Source: Treponema denticola (lineage in GTDB: Bacteria; Spirochaetota; Spirochaetia; Treponematales; Treponemataceae). From it: a DNA stretch of 64,000 nucleotides. The stretch covers positions 2,356,001-2,420,000 of the forward strand of contig NZ_CP038800.1 of assembly GCF_024400535.1 (NCBI RefSeq), read 5' to 3'. The notes below the pieces were generated by a model. It did not search any database and was not told where the DNA came from. It worked only from the letters and a program-made list of their open reading frames with translations. Numbering within the stretch: position 1 is the stretch's first letter; the number at the start of each line of letters is the position of its first letter. The translations under genes and the position numbers were made by a program. Positions 53,089 to 61,857 of the stretch are shown in pieces.

Positions 53089-54257
53089 CAACGCCTATTT
53101 AATTTAGCAAGATTAATTACCGTTTCTACTACATAATCAATATCTTCATCAACCATAGAAGGATAGAAAGGCAAACTTAAACTTTGCAAATATTTTTTAT
53201 TCGATTCCGGAAAATCGGAACTATTTAAACCGTATTTTTCTTTTATATAAGACATTTCAAAATGAGGTATAAAATGCATCGAAATACCCAAGCCTTTATC
53301 CTGCAAAGCAGAAACAAACTCATCTCTGCCTATTTTTAACGCTTCAAGGTTCAGCCTTAAAATATAAAGATGCCAAGCATTTCCTTCTCCATCGGGAGGA
53401 AGGATAAAAGAATCCTTGCCTGCAAATGCAGCATTATATTTTTCGGCAATTTTTTTCCTCTGCTCAAAAAAAGTTTTAGCCTTTTTAAGCTGCACCCTTC
53501 CTATTGCAGAAAGAATATCAGGAAGATTACACTTCCAACCCTCAGCCGTAACATCGTACTTCCATGAGGCCTTTGTGTCGGTGTACCTGTCCCAGATTGT
53601 GCGGTTTATCCCGTGAGAACGCATAAGTTTTATACGCTCTGCAATTTTTTCATCATCTGTACATACCATTCCGCCCTCGCCTGTCGTAATCGTCTTTGTC
53701 GCGTAAAAAGGAAAAACGCCGCAGGTGCCGAGAGTTCCGGCATAACCTTCTTCCGTTTTTGAAGGAAAGGCATGAGCGGCATCTTCTATAACGGCAACGG
53801 AATATTTTTTTGCAAGGTCATTTATCGCCTTCATATTACAAACATTGCCCGCAATATGAATCGGAACAATAGCCTTTATGTTTTTATCTTTTTTTAATAT
53901 AGTTTCGATTTTTTCTGGGTCTATACTGTAGGAATCTTTTTCAATATCGGCATAAACTACATCACCGCCTAAGTGCATAGCAGAGGTTGCCGTAGAAATA
54001 AAGGTGTAGGGACTTGTCAAGATTTTGGTTCCGCTCTTTATACCGCATGCATCCATTGCAAGCATAAGCCCGCTTGAAGCCGAATTAACGGCAAGAGCAT
54101 ATTTACTGCCGGTTAACTCTGCAAATTCCTTTTCAAACTCAAGGGTTTCTTTTCCCGTAGTAAGCCAACCGGAATGTAAAATTCTTACCAAGGCTTTTTC
54201 TTCCTCTTCAGAAAAGGAAGGAGTAAAAAAAGGAATTATTTTTTGAGTGTTTTGCAT
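53088..54257 (-). CDS. DegT/DnrJ/EryC1-family PLP aminotransferase
   Basis: 389 residues. PLP-lysine context FYATKTITTGEGG, then ITSPYTFISTATSAMHLGG in the substrate side and IEDAAHAFPS for cofactor contact. Family members aminate keto-sugars for surface glycans or antibiotics. First gene of the block with the molybdenum-hydroxylase-like subunits, though a metabolic link between them is unclear. It could act with the CapD-type dehydratase at 9567-11060. Confidence 0.88.
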   Translation of the reverse strand: MQNTQKIIPFFTPSFSEEEEKALVRILHSGWLTTGKETLEFEKEFAELTGSKYALAVNSASSGLMLAMDACGIKSGTKILTSPYTFISTATSAMHLGGDVVYADIEKDSYSIDPEKIETILKKDKNIKAIVPIHIAGNVCNMKAINDLAKKYSVAVIEDAAHAFPSKTEEGYAGTLGTCGVFPFYATKTITTGEGGMVCTDDEKIAERIKLMRSHGINRTIWDRYTDTKASWKYDVTAEGWKCNLPDILSAIGRVQLKKAKTFFEQRKKIAEKYNAAFAGKDSFILPPDGEGNAWHLYILRLNLEALKIGRDEFVSALQDKGLGISMHFIPHFEMSYIKEKYGLNSSDFPESNKKYLQSLSLPFYPSMVDEDIDYVVETVINLAKLNRR

Positions 54258-54378
54258 TATATTCCAGTCCTTCTGCTTTTTAAATATAAACGGTTTAGTA
54301 TACTAAAATTTTAAGAATTATGCAATCATTATCAAATTCTAAAAATTTAAACTTCGGCAGGCAGGTAAAATTTAATCC

Positions 54379-54407
54379 TTGTACAAAAACCTAAACTCTG
54401 ATATAAT
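54379..54407 (+). promoter_or_regulatory. Promoter positioned for leaderless hslO mRNA
   Basis: TTGTAC (54379-54384), 17-bp spacer, TATAAT (54402-54407), then 6 nt to the ATG at 54414. No ribosome site. Confidence 0.65.
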
Positions 54408-54413
54408 CCGCCT

Positions 54414-55343
54414 ATGATAGATAAACCTATAACAGATCCCGTCTTAATCGAAAAATTTAAAACCATGCACGAAGACGGAATGACGGTCTTTATGCTCGGC
54501 GAAGGCCAAATACGCGGAGCTTTTTTTCACGGAACCCGTTTTGTAAATAAGATGAGGGTGCAGCACAATTTAGGTATTTTAGAAAGCCTAGCCCTCGGCC
54601 ACGCCTCCCTTTGCGGGGCACTCTTAATTCCGACAATGAAGGGAAGAGACAGAATCATATTTAGATGCGATACCCAAGGCCCCCTTGTAGGTTTTAGTGT
54701 CGAAGCCTTCAGCGAAGGCTTTGTAAGGGGCTATCTTTTGGAAGACCCCATAAGGCCGGACAGGCCCTTAGAAACATGGGACCTAAAACCTCTTTTCGGA
54801 GAAGGGAAAATCTCGGTTATCCGCTTCCCTGAAGGTGCCAGAGAACCCTTAACCGGAATCGTCGAAATAAAACACAAAAACATAGCCCTTGACCTATCCG
54901 AATATTTTTTACAATCCGAGCAGACGGTAACGGGCTTTAATACAGGCATCCAATTTGACAAGGAAGGAAGAATTATCGGGGCGGGCGGAATGTATATTCA
55001 ACTAATGCCGGGAGCCGAAGAAGCCTTGATAGAAAAGGCTGAAAGAGCCTTTGCAGCCTGCCCCTCGATAGGCCAATGGTTTGCAGAAGGCGGAGACAGG
55101 GAGGATGTTATCTTCGGACTTTTCCGTGACTGTAACCCTCAAGTTTTAATCGAAAGAAAGATAGACTTTTATTGTCCCTGCTCGAAAGAAAATTTCCGCA
55201 ATAAACTTTTTACCCTGCCCGAAAAAGAAATCGCAGACATGTACGAAAACGGCCCTGAGGAAATAGAGCTTTATTGCCATAACTGCGGTTCAATCTATAA
55301 ATATCCCAAAAGCATCTTAAAGGAAAAAATCAATGTACATTAA
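54414..55343 (+). CDS. hslO: Redox-activated chaperonin Hsp33
   Basis: 309 residues. The core (QIRGAFFHGTRFVNKMRVQH, LIPTMKGRDRIIFRCDTQGP) and the C-terminal zinc switch FYCPCSKENF ... LYCHNCGSIY (CxC, CxxC) identify Hsp33, which becomes an ATP-independent holdase on oxidation. The ATG at 54414 is fixed by the promoter; no Shine-Dalgarno. It overlaps the next frame by 11 nt. Confidence 0.92.
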   Translation: MIDKPITDPVLIEKFKTMHEDGMTVFMLGEGQIRGAFFHGTRFVNKMRVQHNLGILESLALGHASLCGALLIPTMKGRDRIIFRCDTQGPLVGFSVEAFSEGFVRGYLLEDPIRPDRPLETWDLKPLFGEGKISVIRFPEGAREPLTGIVEIKHKNIALDLSEYFLQSEQTVTGFNTGIQFDKEGRIIGAGGMYIQLMPGAEEALIEKAERAFAACPSIGQWFAEGGDREDVIFGLFRDCNPQVLIERKIDFYCPCSKENFRNKLFTLPEKEIADMYENGPEEIELYCHNCGSIYKYPKSILKEKINVH

Positions 55344-55957
55344 AAAACCTATGGAAATAGAAAACAAGAGCATGGATATAATTGAAGAGAGCATGAAGGA
55401 TGTTGCTTTTACGGAAGAAGAAAAAATTATAGCCAAGAGGATGATTCACACTACGGGTGATGTCGAGTACCGAAAGATAATCGTCTTTCAAAATAACTTT
55501 ATAGAATCGGCTAAAAGGGCTCTTCAAAAAAGGCATAACTATTTTTACAGATACCAAGATGGTGCTGACAGGCATCAACAAACCCGCCCTTTCAAAAACC
55601 GAAAATAAACTTTTATGCCTCATCGATGACGAGAGGGTTTTTAAGATGTCCAAGGAAGGCGGAATTACGCGATCTTCGGCAGCCGTAGACCTTGCAGTCC
55701 AAGAAGGAGCCAAAGCCTTTGTCATAGGCAATGCCCCGACGGCTCTTTTTAGGCTCTTGGAGCTTTGCGAAGAAAAAAAAGTTTCCCCCGAATTTATTAT
55801 CGGAGTTCCCGTCGGCTTTGTAGGAGCCGCCGAATCAAAAGAAGCCCTGCGTTCAAGCCACTTTCCCCAAATCTCTACCGTAGACACCAAGGGCGGAAGC
55901 AATGTTGCTGCCTCCATTATAAACGCCCTGCTTTATATGATGGTAGAAAGAGAGTAA
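55333..55957 (+). pseudogene. cobH: Precorrin-8X/cobalt-precorrin-8 methylmutase, one-base frameshift
   Basis: Two overlapping frames make one CobH/CbiC. The first (from 55333) holds DIIEESMKDVAFTEEEKIIAKRMIHTTGDVEY (N-terminal region with the catalytic-type HTTGD). At A6 (55526-55531, ggctcttcaaaaaaggc) the frame shifts; with five A's it would read LQKGITIFTDTKMVLTGINK and continue to GGITRSSAAVDLA and the family's C-terminus. Combined length ~207 residues fits. The extra A may be sequencing error, phase variation, slippage or real decay. It catalyses a late step of corrin-ring synthesis. It follows hslO; no other cob gene is here. Confidence 0.8.
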
Positions 55958-55975
55958 AAAAAAATTAAAAAGGGC

Positions 55976-56005
55976 TTGACAGTATAGTATAGTATAGTAT
56001 AGTAT
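55976..56005 (+). promoter_or_regulatory. Promoter with pentanucleotide repeat in the spacer
   Basis: TTGACA (55976-55981) is followed by (AGTAT)5 at 55981-56005. A TATAGT at 55998-56003 lies 16 bp from the -35 box, and each repeat unit gained or lost would move it by 5 bp. This would change promoter strength for the lipoprotein at 56101. Confidence 0.6.
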
Positions 56006-56100
56006 ATATCCATAAGCACTTCGCAGAGTTTTTTAAGACAGGCGGAGTTTATCTTAAAGGCTTTAAAGAATAATATTTCAGTGCTTATAAGGAGATATTA

Positions 56101-56406
56101 ATGAAAAATAAAAAATTTTTTGTAGCAGTACTGCTTTTGGCAGCAACAGCTTTATTGTTTTCCTCTTGTGCTTTTAAAATGAATACCGAACAACAAACGT
56201 ATTATGAAAATTTTATAACAAGTCTTAAAGTTTCTACTACGCTTATGGATATGCCTGCAGGTGGTGTAAAGACATTTCTTACTGCTACCAATGTAGGAGC
56301 TGAGAAATTAGGTTTTAAAATTGAGGATAAAGAGTCCGATAAACCTATTACAAAGGGAACCAGCGAAGAAGCCTTAAAAAAACGCTTTGTAGCCAAGAAA
56401 AAGTAA
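56101..56406 (+). CDS. Small lipoprotein of unknown function
   Basis: 101 residues. Signal with lipobox LFSSC (Cys23), then ~78 residues with no recognised domain (TYYENFITSLKVSTTLMDMP). Aaggag ribosome site. Its promoter carries the (AGTAT)5 repeat; a strong terminator follows. Confidence 0.65.
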   Translation: MKNKKFFVAVLLLAATALLFSSCAFKMNTEQQTYYENFITSLKVSTTLMDMPAGGVKTFLTATNVGAEKLGFKIEDKESDKPITKGTSEEALKKRFVAKKK

Positions 56407-56441
56407 TAAGTCTAGCCGCAAAGCCGGGCTTTTTTAGTTGT

Positions 56442-56486
56442 CCCCATCGGAATACTCCGCCCCTCCGATGGGGATTTTTATTTTTT
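56442..56486 (+). terminator. Strong bidirectional-type terminator
   Basis: ccccatcgg pairs with ccgatgggg (56442-56450 with 56465-56473), followed by atttttattttttt. Separates the small lipoprotein from the convergent ABC exporter. Confidence 0.9.
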
Positions 56487-56487
56487 T

Positions 56488-58146
56488 CTACATTACCCTT
56501 CCCTTTTCAATGTAAACAATTTTATCGGCGGCGTTCACGGTGGATTTGCGGTGGCTTACGATTAAAACGCCTTTGTCTTTTTTTTCTTGGTATATCGAAT
56601 TTAAAATGAGGGCCTCGTTTAAACTGTCCAAGTTTCCGGTCGGTTCGTCGAGTAACAAAAGCGGAGCCTTGTGCAAAAAGGCTCGGGCAAGACCGAGACG
56701 CTGTTTTTCACCGCTCGAAAGATTTCCTCCAAGCTCTGTCATCTTCGTATCATAGCCTTCGGGAAGACTCATAATAAAATCGTGGATTGCGGCTTTTTTT
56801 GCGGCTTCGATAACATCCTCTTTTGAAGCATTTCTGTTTGCAAGGAGAATATTTTCATAAATAGATTTTTTAAAAATATAGGTCTGCTGGGTAATATAAG
56901 AAACAGCCTCCCGTAAACTTGCCGTGTTTATCTTTTTAATATCAATACCGTTCATCTTTACCTCACCCGACAGAGGATCGAAAAAGCGCATGATTAGGCG
57001 GAGCAATGTACTCTTACCGCTTCCGCTTTTGCCGCAAAGACCTACTATCTCATCTTTTTTAACGGAGATACTTACATCCTTTAAAACTTCCATATCGTCA
57101 TATCTAAAGTTGATGTTATCGGCTTCGGCTTTTTCAAAGCTTAGGTTTTCGCCGTCTGTAACTTCATCGAGTTCCGGTTTTTCTTCAAGCAGGGAAAAAA
57201 CTCTTTCTGCTGAAGCAAATGTTTGCTGCAAGTTTACTGCCAAACCTGAAACCGCTATTATCGGGCCGTAGCCTGAAAGAAGCATCAGGTTGGAAATTAA
57301 AAAAGAGGCAAAGTCGATTTTTCCGTTTACCAAGAGGAAGGCAGAAATGCCCAGCATTAAAAAATTGCAAAGAGTAAGAGCCGCTTCCGTAATTGCAAAT
57401 GTTTTACCCTCAAAGTTTTTTAAGAGCTTAAAGGTTCCGCTTATGGCCTCGCCTCTTTTTTCAATATTATCTTTTCTTTCTTTTATCTTATCGAAAAAGA
57501 TAATCTCCTTTATTCCGAGGAGGGAATCCAAAAAGAAAGAATTAAGGGAGCTCATTTTTTTTCGATATTCTACACCGGCCCCGTCATCCATCTTAGCAAA
57601 AAGGAGGGGAAGGAAGAAGCCGATAACTATATAGATAAGGGCAACCGTAAGGCTCAAAACAATGTGTATTTTAGCAAAGATAATTAAGGCAAAAATAAAG
57701 TAGAGAACGGCAGAAGCTGCGGGGGCTATTGTGTGGGCATAAAAAACTTCGAGCAATTCTATGTCGGCGGTTATAATAGACAAAAGACTGCCTGAATCCT
57801 TTTTTTGTAATTTTACAAAGGCCAGTCTTCTCATAGCCGTAAAAATTTTATCCCGTATCAAGGCCAAAAGGGTGAAGGCTATGTAATGCCCCGAAAGCTG
57901 TTCGCCGTATCTAAAGATACCTCGGCTTACGGCACAGATGATAAGGCCTATGATTACAAAATCCAAGGAAACAGAAACATTAAAAATCTTTAGGCCTAAA
58001 AGAGAAACAATGCCGACTCCGCCCAAAACAGGGATGGCCGCCGCAATGATAAAACCCAAAACCCGTAAGATGACAGTTATAGTCATAACGCCGCTAAGAG
58101 GTTTTACAAATACTATCAATTTTTTTATAAGTTCGCTTTTTTTCAT
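56488..58146 (-). CDS. ABC exporter half (CydC/IrtB-like), ATPase-permease
   Basis: 552 residues. Membrane domain ~1-300 (six helices), ATPase domain with Walker A GLCGKSGSGKST, signature LSSGEKQRLG, Walker B LLLLDEPTGNLD. It overlaps the upstream exporter gene by 4 nt, so the two probably form a heterodimer. A cydCD function (cysteine/glutathione export) is possible, but no cytochrome bd is here. Confidence 0.75.
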   Translation of the reverse strand: MKKSELIKKLIVFVKPLSGVMTITVILRVLGFIIAAAIPVLGGVGIVSLLGLKIFNVSVSLDFVIIGLIICAVSRGIFRYGEQLSGHYIAFTLLALIRDKIFTAMRRLAFVKLQKKDSGSLLSIITADIELLEVFYAHTIAPAASAVLYFIFALIIFAKIHIVLSLTVALIYIVIGFFLPLLFAKMDDGAGVEYRKKMSSLNSFFLDSLLGIKEIIFFDKIKERKDNIEKRGEAISGTFKLLKNFEGKTFAITEAALTLCNFLMLGISAFLLVNGKIDFASFLISNLMLLSGYGPIIAVSGLAVNLQQTFASAERVFSLLEEKPELDEVTDGENLSFEKAEADNINFRYDDMEVLKDVSISVKKDEIVGLCGKSGSGKSTLLRLIMRFFDPLSGEVKMNGIDIKKINTASLREAVSYITQQTYIFKKSIYENILLANRNASKEDVIEAAKKAAIHDFIMSLPEGYDTKMTELGGNLSSGEKQRLGLARAFLHKAPLLLLDEPTGNLDSLNEALILNSIYQEKKDKGVLIVSHRKSTVNAADKIVYIEKGRVM

Positions 58147-59963
58147 TTTACATCCATCCGTATTTTCTCAAGATCTTTTTGCTGTAAATACATCCTTGCA
58201 TAGATGCCGTTTTTTTCAATGAGGCTTGAATGAGTTCCTTCTTCTTTTATTTCGCCCTTTTCAAATACATAGATATGGTCTGCGTTTTCAATATTCGCAA
58301 GCCTGTGTGAAATAAAGATAATTATTTTGGTTTTGCTTAATTCATAAAGAGTGCTTAAAATAAGCTCTTCACTTTCGACATCGATATTGCTTACAGCCTC
58401 ATCAAAAATATAAATGTCTGTATCATGGAGGAGAGCCCGCGCAAGAGCAAACCGCTGAACCTGTCCGCCCGACAAATTCTTTCCGCCCGATTCAATATAA
58501 AAATCCAAACCCGAATTACCGTCTCCCGAAGAGTTTCTGTTTAAAATAAACTCGTCTAAGAGAACCTTTTTTAATACGCTCATCAATTCTTCATCGCTTG
58601 CAGCAGGCTTTGCTATTAAAAGGTTTTCTCTAACCGAAGCGCCGAACAAAAAGCTTTCGGTAGAAACAAGGTTCATATACTTAGCTCTAAATTCGTCGGG
58701 GAGTTTTTTTGCTTCTATGCCCGATAAGAGAATTTCGCCGGAATAGTTTTTTTGTAAGCCCATAAGTAAGGCAGCCGCAGTGGATTTGCCCGAACCGCTT
58801 TCTCCTGCGATGCCGTAAAAGCCCGGTTTTAAAAATTCAAGAGAGATATTTTTTAGAGCCTGCTTTGATTCGTTATAATTAAAGTTTAAATTTTTTACTT
58901 CGAGCGAAGGCAAATTGCCCTGTAGAGAATCAGGCTGACTGCCGGGCTGAGACCCTTTAATTTTTTTTGCTGTTTCTTCAAGTTCGGCTTCGCTTAAAAT
59001 TGAAGCCGAATCGCTTTTTACATCCATCAATTCAAAGAGGCGGTTAGCTGCGGTTATGCCGTTCATCGCTATATGAAAGAACGAGCCCAGTGCACGCAGA
59101 GGTAAAAAGAATTCGGCACAGAGCAAAATAAAAAGAAGAGCGCCTTCTATCGAAAGATTTCCGGCTCTTAACTGATAAAGACTGACGATTGTTCCGAGGG
59201 CAGTCCCGCCGTAGGCAACGGTATCCATCACAAAGATAGAATTAAGCTGCATGGTTAAAACCCTCATCGTTACCCGTCTAAAATTTTCCGCCTCGGCATT
59301 TAGTTCCCTATGCTGAGCCTCATCGTCGGCATAGGCCTTCAATGTGATAAGGCCGCGGAGGTTATCCAAAAAGGAATCTCCGAGCCCGGTATAAACATCA
59401 AGGTATCTTTTTAAAATACGCTTTGCAACCGTTTGAATAGCTGCAATCGAAAGAGGTATTAAGGGCACGCAGACAAAAAGCACAAGGGCGGCAAAAAAGT
59501 TTATCGGTGCAAGAATTATAAAAAGAGTTACCGGAGCCGCCATACTGAAAAAAAACTGAGGCAGATAGGCCCCAAAATAAGAATCGAGCTGCTCGATTCC
59601 GTCAGTGCCTATTTGAGTAACCTCAGCCATGCTTATATATTGAGAATAATTAAGCTTTAGCGAAATAAATTTATCGTAGAGCATCGAGCGCAAAGTTCTT
59701 TTAACCTCGGTTCCTGCCCTATACGAAAAGTAAGAGCGTTTACGGACGGCAACAACTCTTATTATCAAGGCAGCCGAAGCTGCGGATAACAACAAAAAAA
59801 CCGTTTTTTTATCAAGTAAAGAATTATATAGGCCGAAAATAAAGCGCACAGTTACAAAGGTAATAGCCGTATTGCACAATAGAGAAATCCATGAAGAAAG
59901 AGCCGAAAGCAATATCCATTTTTTACTTTTCGGCACCGACCTTGTCAGGCGTTTATGAATCAT
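58143..59963 (-). CDS. ABC exporter half (CydD/IrtA-like), ATPase-permease
   Basis: 606 residues. Six-helix membrane domain then ATPase: Walker A GIAGESGSGKST, signature NLSGGQVQRFA, Walker B DIYIFDEAVSNID. Walker B ends with Ala for the usual catalytic context D-E-A, as in CydD-type. Partner of the downstream gene. Transported compound unknown. Confidence 0.75.
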   Translation of the reverse strand: MIHKRLTRSVPKSKKWILLSALSSWISLLCNTAITFVTVRFIFGLYNSLLDKKTVFLLLSAASAALIIRVVAVRKRSYFSYRAGTEVKRTLRSMLYDKFISLKLNYSQYISMAEVTQIGTDGIEQLDSYFGAYLPQFFFSMAAPVTLFIILAPINFFAALVLFVCVPLIPLSIAAIQTVAKRILKRYLDVYTGLGDSFLDNLRGLITLKAYADDEAQHRELNAEAENFRRVTMRVLTMQLNSIFVMDTVAYGGTALGTIVSLYQLRAGNLSIEGALLFILLCAEFFLPLRALGSFFHIAMNGITAANRLFELMDVKSDSASILSEAELEETAKKIKGSQPGSQPDSLQGNLPSLEVKNLNFNYNESKQALKNISLEFLKPGFYGIAGESGSGKSTAAALLMGLQKNYSGEILLSGIEAKKLPDEFRAKYMNLVSTESFLFGASVRENLLIAKPAASDEELMSVLKKVLLDEFILNRNSSGDGNSGLDFYIESGGKNLSGGQVQRFALARALLHDTDIYIFDEAVSNIDVESEELILSTLYELSKTKIIIFISHRLANIENADHIYVFEKGEIKEEGTHSSLIEKNGIYARMYLQQKDLEKIRMDVK

Positions 59964-60121
59964 AACTAACCTCTAAGAAAATATACCCGTATTTTATAGG
60001 AAAGAAATAAAAATAGCAATAGGCTAACTTTTAGAGTAAATTAATCAATCATAAAAAATCCTCTCACTGAAATTTCTCATATCAGAGTAATTACATATTA
60101 ACAATTACCTTAAAGCTGATT

Positions 60122-60325
60122 TTATAAAGTCTCTATTTCTTGAACACTTAAACCGGTAGCTTTTGCAATACTCTCAATAGGAAAATTCATTGTAAGCAAG
60201 TTTTTTGCTATTTCAAGCTTTGTTTGGTATGAGCCGTCAGAAAAGCCTTGCTGTATACCAATCCTTAGACTTTCTTCTCTCTGCACTGCGATGTCTGTAT
60301 CATAATCATATTCGGCTACTAACAT
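60122..60325 (-). CDS. Candidate intragenic C-terminal product of Rpn copy 2 (67 aa)
   Basis: gggagg lies 8 nt before an in-frame ATG at 60325, as in copy 1. The predicted product ends in this copy's own variable tail. Inferred as an intragenic inhibitor by analogy with E. coli RpnA. Confidence 0.55.
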   Translation of the reverse strand: MLVAEYDYDTDIAVQREESLRIGIQQGFSDGSYQTKLEIAKNLLTMNFPIESIAKATGLSVQEIETL

Positions 60326-60988
60326 ATTGATTACCTCCCGTGATTTTCGTTGTAAGTATTCTTTTAAGATTCCTTTTTCTATACACATTTTTACCGCATT
60401 GGTAAATCCGTTTTCAGGGTTGAGTTGTATTTGGTTTCTAACCTCTTCAACAAATAGACTGTATTCTTCAAGTGGTTTGCAGACTGTTAGAATTTTGTTT
60501 GCCTTATCTGTATTGATGTTTAAAACCTGCACACTCAGTTCCAGCGGGGCGTGTTCAGGCTTTGTTATAAATGCATCAGATAATTTTAGAGCTGTAGTTT
60601 CAGGGTAGTCTTCCTTGCCGTTATAAAAAACATAAAATTCAGGTGTAGGTATTTTAGACAGCTTTTTTAAATACCTGTCTGTAGGTGCTTGCAGTTTTTC
60701 ATAGAGCCTTGCTATGTATTCTAAAAAGCGTAGAGGCATATTCTCGTTTATTGTAGACTGGTGTTCAGCCAACACGATTATTTTACCATCTACAAGGCAG
60801 GAAACATCGTTGATTATGTTCATGTACATGACATTATCGAGCCTTATATTTTCTACAGGACAAGACATCGGTAGATTTGTACCGTGCAGAGCATTATATA
60901 AAGATAAAAAATTCTCTTTTGCCTTTTCGTCTTCACTAAAAAGGTCGACAAAAACGGAGTCCTTGTATTTTCTATTTGAAGTACTCAT
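60122..60988 (-). CDS. Rpn-family PD-(D/E)XK nuclease / putative transposase, copy 2
   Basis: 288 residues, same start and length as copy 1 (4441-5307). D61, E75 and Q77 are kept. The core is nearly identical (for example YIARLYEKLQAPTDRYL), but the last ~35 residues differ: TKLEIAKNLLTMNFPIESIA here against KALETAKLMKGMNYPINDIC. No long direct repeats flank this copy. An internal Shine-Dalgarno and ATG (60325) are kept. Confidence 0.85.
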   Translation of the reverse strand: MSTSNRKYKDSVFVDLFSEDEKAKENFLSLYNALHGTNLPMSCPVENIRLDNVMYMNIINDVSCLVDGKIIVLAEHQSTINENMPLRFLEYIARLYEKLQAPTDRYLKKLSKIPTPEFYVFYNGKEDYPETTALKLSDAFITKPEHAPLELSVQVLNINTDKANKILTVCKPLEEYSLFVEEVRNQIQLNPENGFTNAVKMCIEKGILKEYLQRKSREVINMLVAEYDYDTDIAVQREESLRIGIQQGFSDGSYQTKLEIAKNLLTMNFPIESIAKATGLSVQEIETL

Positions 60989-61075
60989 AACTGTTTCCTC
61001 ACTTGATTGTATTATAGCACAGGTTAGTCGTTTTTAAAAGCAGTATATACCGAATTTAGCCGTAAAGCATTGAGC

Positions 61076-61137
61076 TTGCACTCAATTCAGTTAAAAGTGC
61101 AAAAATTTTTCAATCTTGCACCTAAAATAAGTGCTTG
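61076..61137. repeat. Two imperfect dyads upstream of the ABC operon
   Basis: TTGCACT...AGTGCAA (61076-61102) and TTGCAC...GTGCTTG (61115-61137) share the word TGCAC. They lie just upstream of, and partly over, TTGTAA (61135-61140), the putative -35 box of the transporter. They could be operators for a metal repressor. Confidence 0.45.
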
Positions 61138-61163
61138 TAATCTTTAAAAAAAAGAAGTAAAAT
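61135..61163 (+). promoter_or_regulatory. Promoter of the metal ABC operon
   Basis: TTGTAA (61135-61140), 17-bp spacer, TAAAAT (61158-61163), then 9 nt to the ATG at 61173, so the leader is only a few nt long. Confidence 0.5.
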
Positions 61164-61172
61164 GCAATTCTT

Positions 61173-61856
61173 ATGGTAAAAATAAATTCTCTCAAGTTTA
61201 AATACCCGAATTCAAAAAAAGAAGTCTTAAAAAATATAAATTTGGAAGTAAAACAAGGCGATTATATTTCGATTGTGGGAGAAAACGGCTGCGGAAAAAG
61301 CACCCTCCTAAAGCTGATCTTAAAATTGCTAAAAATACAAAAAGGTGAAATTATTATCGATGCAAAAAGAATAGGCTATCTTCCGCAAAAAAAAGAAAAC
61401 CTAAACGATTTCCCGATTACGCTTTTTGAACTTTTAAATTCCTATAGAAAAATATTAAAGATACGGGAAAGCGATTGTGCTCTAAAAGCCCTGGAAAGAG
61501 TGAATTTAACCGAATACAAAAACAGCCTTGTAGGAGAGCTTTCGGGAGGTCAGCTTCAAAAACTTTACATAGCCCGTGCCCTTATCGGAGATCCCGACCT
61601 TTTAATCTTAGATGAACCTTCTACCGGAATAGATGTTCAGGGACAAAAAGAAATCTATTCTTTTGTAAAAGATTTAAACGTTAAAAAGGGGCTGACCGTC
61701 ATTTCGGTTGACCATAATTTAGATGCCGCTATTTTTAATTCTACCAAAATATTTCACATAAAAAACGGAGAAGGCCATTTGTGTAATCCCAAACAATATA
61801 CTTCGGAATTTTTTAATCCGAGCTTTGTTCAATTTAAACCAAAGGGGGAAAAATAA
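61173..61856 (+). CDS. ABC transporter ATP-binding protein, Zn/Mn type (ZnuC-like)
   Basis: 227 residues. Walker A GENGCGKST, signature LSGGQLQKL, Walker B LLILDEPSTGID, H-loop SVDHN. Sequence and the ABC-3 permease next to it place it in the zinc/manganese uptake group. No ribosome site; the leader is near zero. No substrate-binding gene is adjacent. Confidence 0.85.
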   Translation: MVKINSLKFKYPNSKKEVLKNINLEVKQGDYISIVGENGCGKSTLLKLILKLLKIQKGEIIIDAKRIGYLPQKKENLNDFPITLFELLNSYRKILKIRESDCALKALERVNLTEYKNSLVGELSGGQLQKLYIARALIGDPDLLILDEPSTGIDVQGQKEIYSFVKDLNVKKGLTVISVDHNLDAAIFNSTKIFHIKNGEGHLCNPKQYTSEFFNPSFVQFKPKGEK

Positions 61857-61857
61857 A

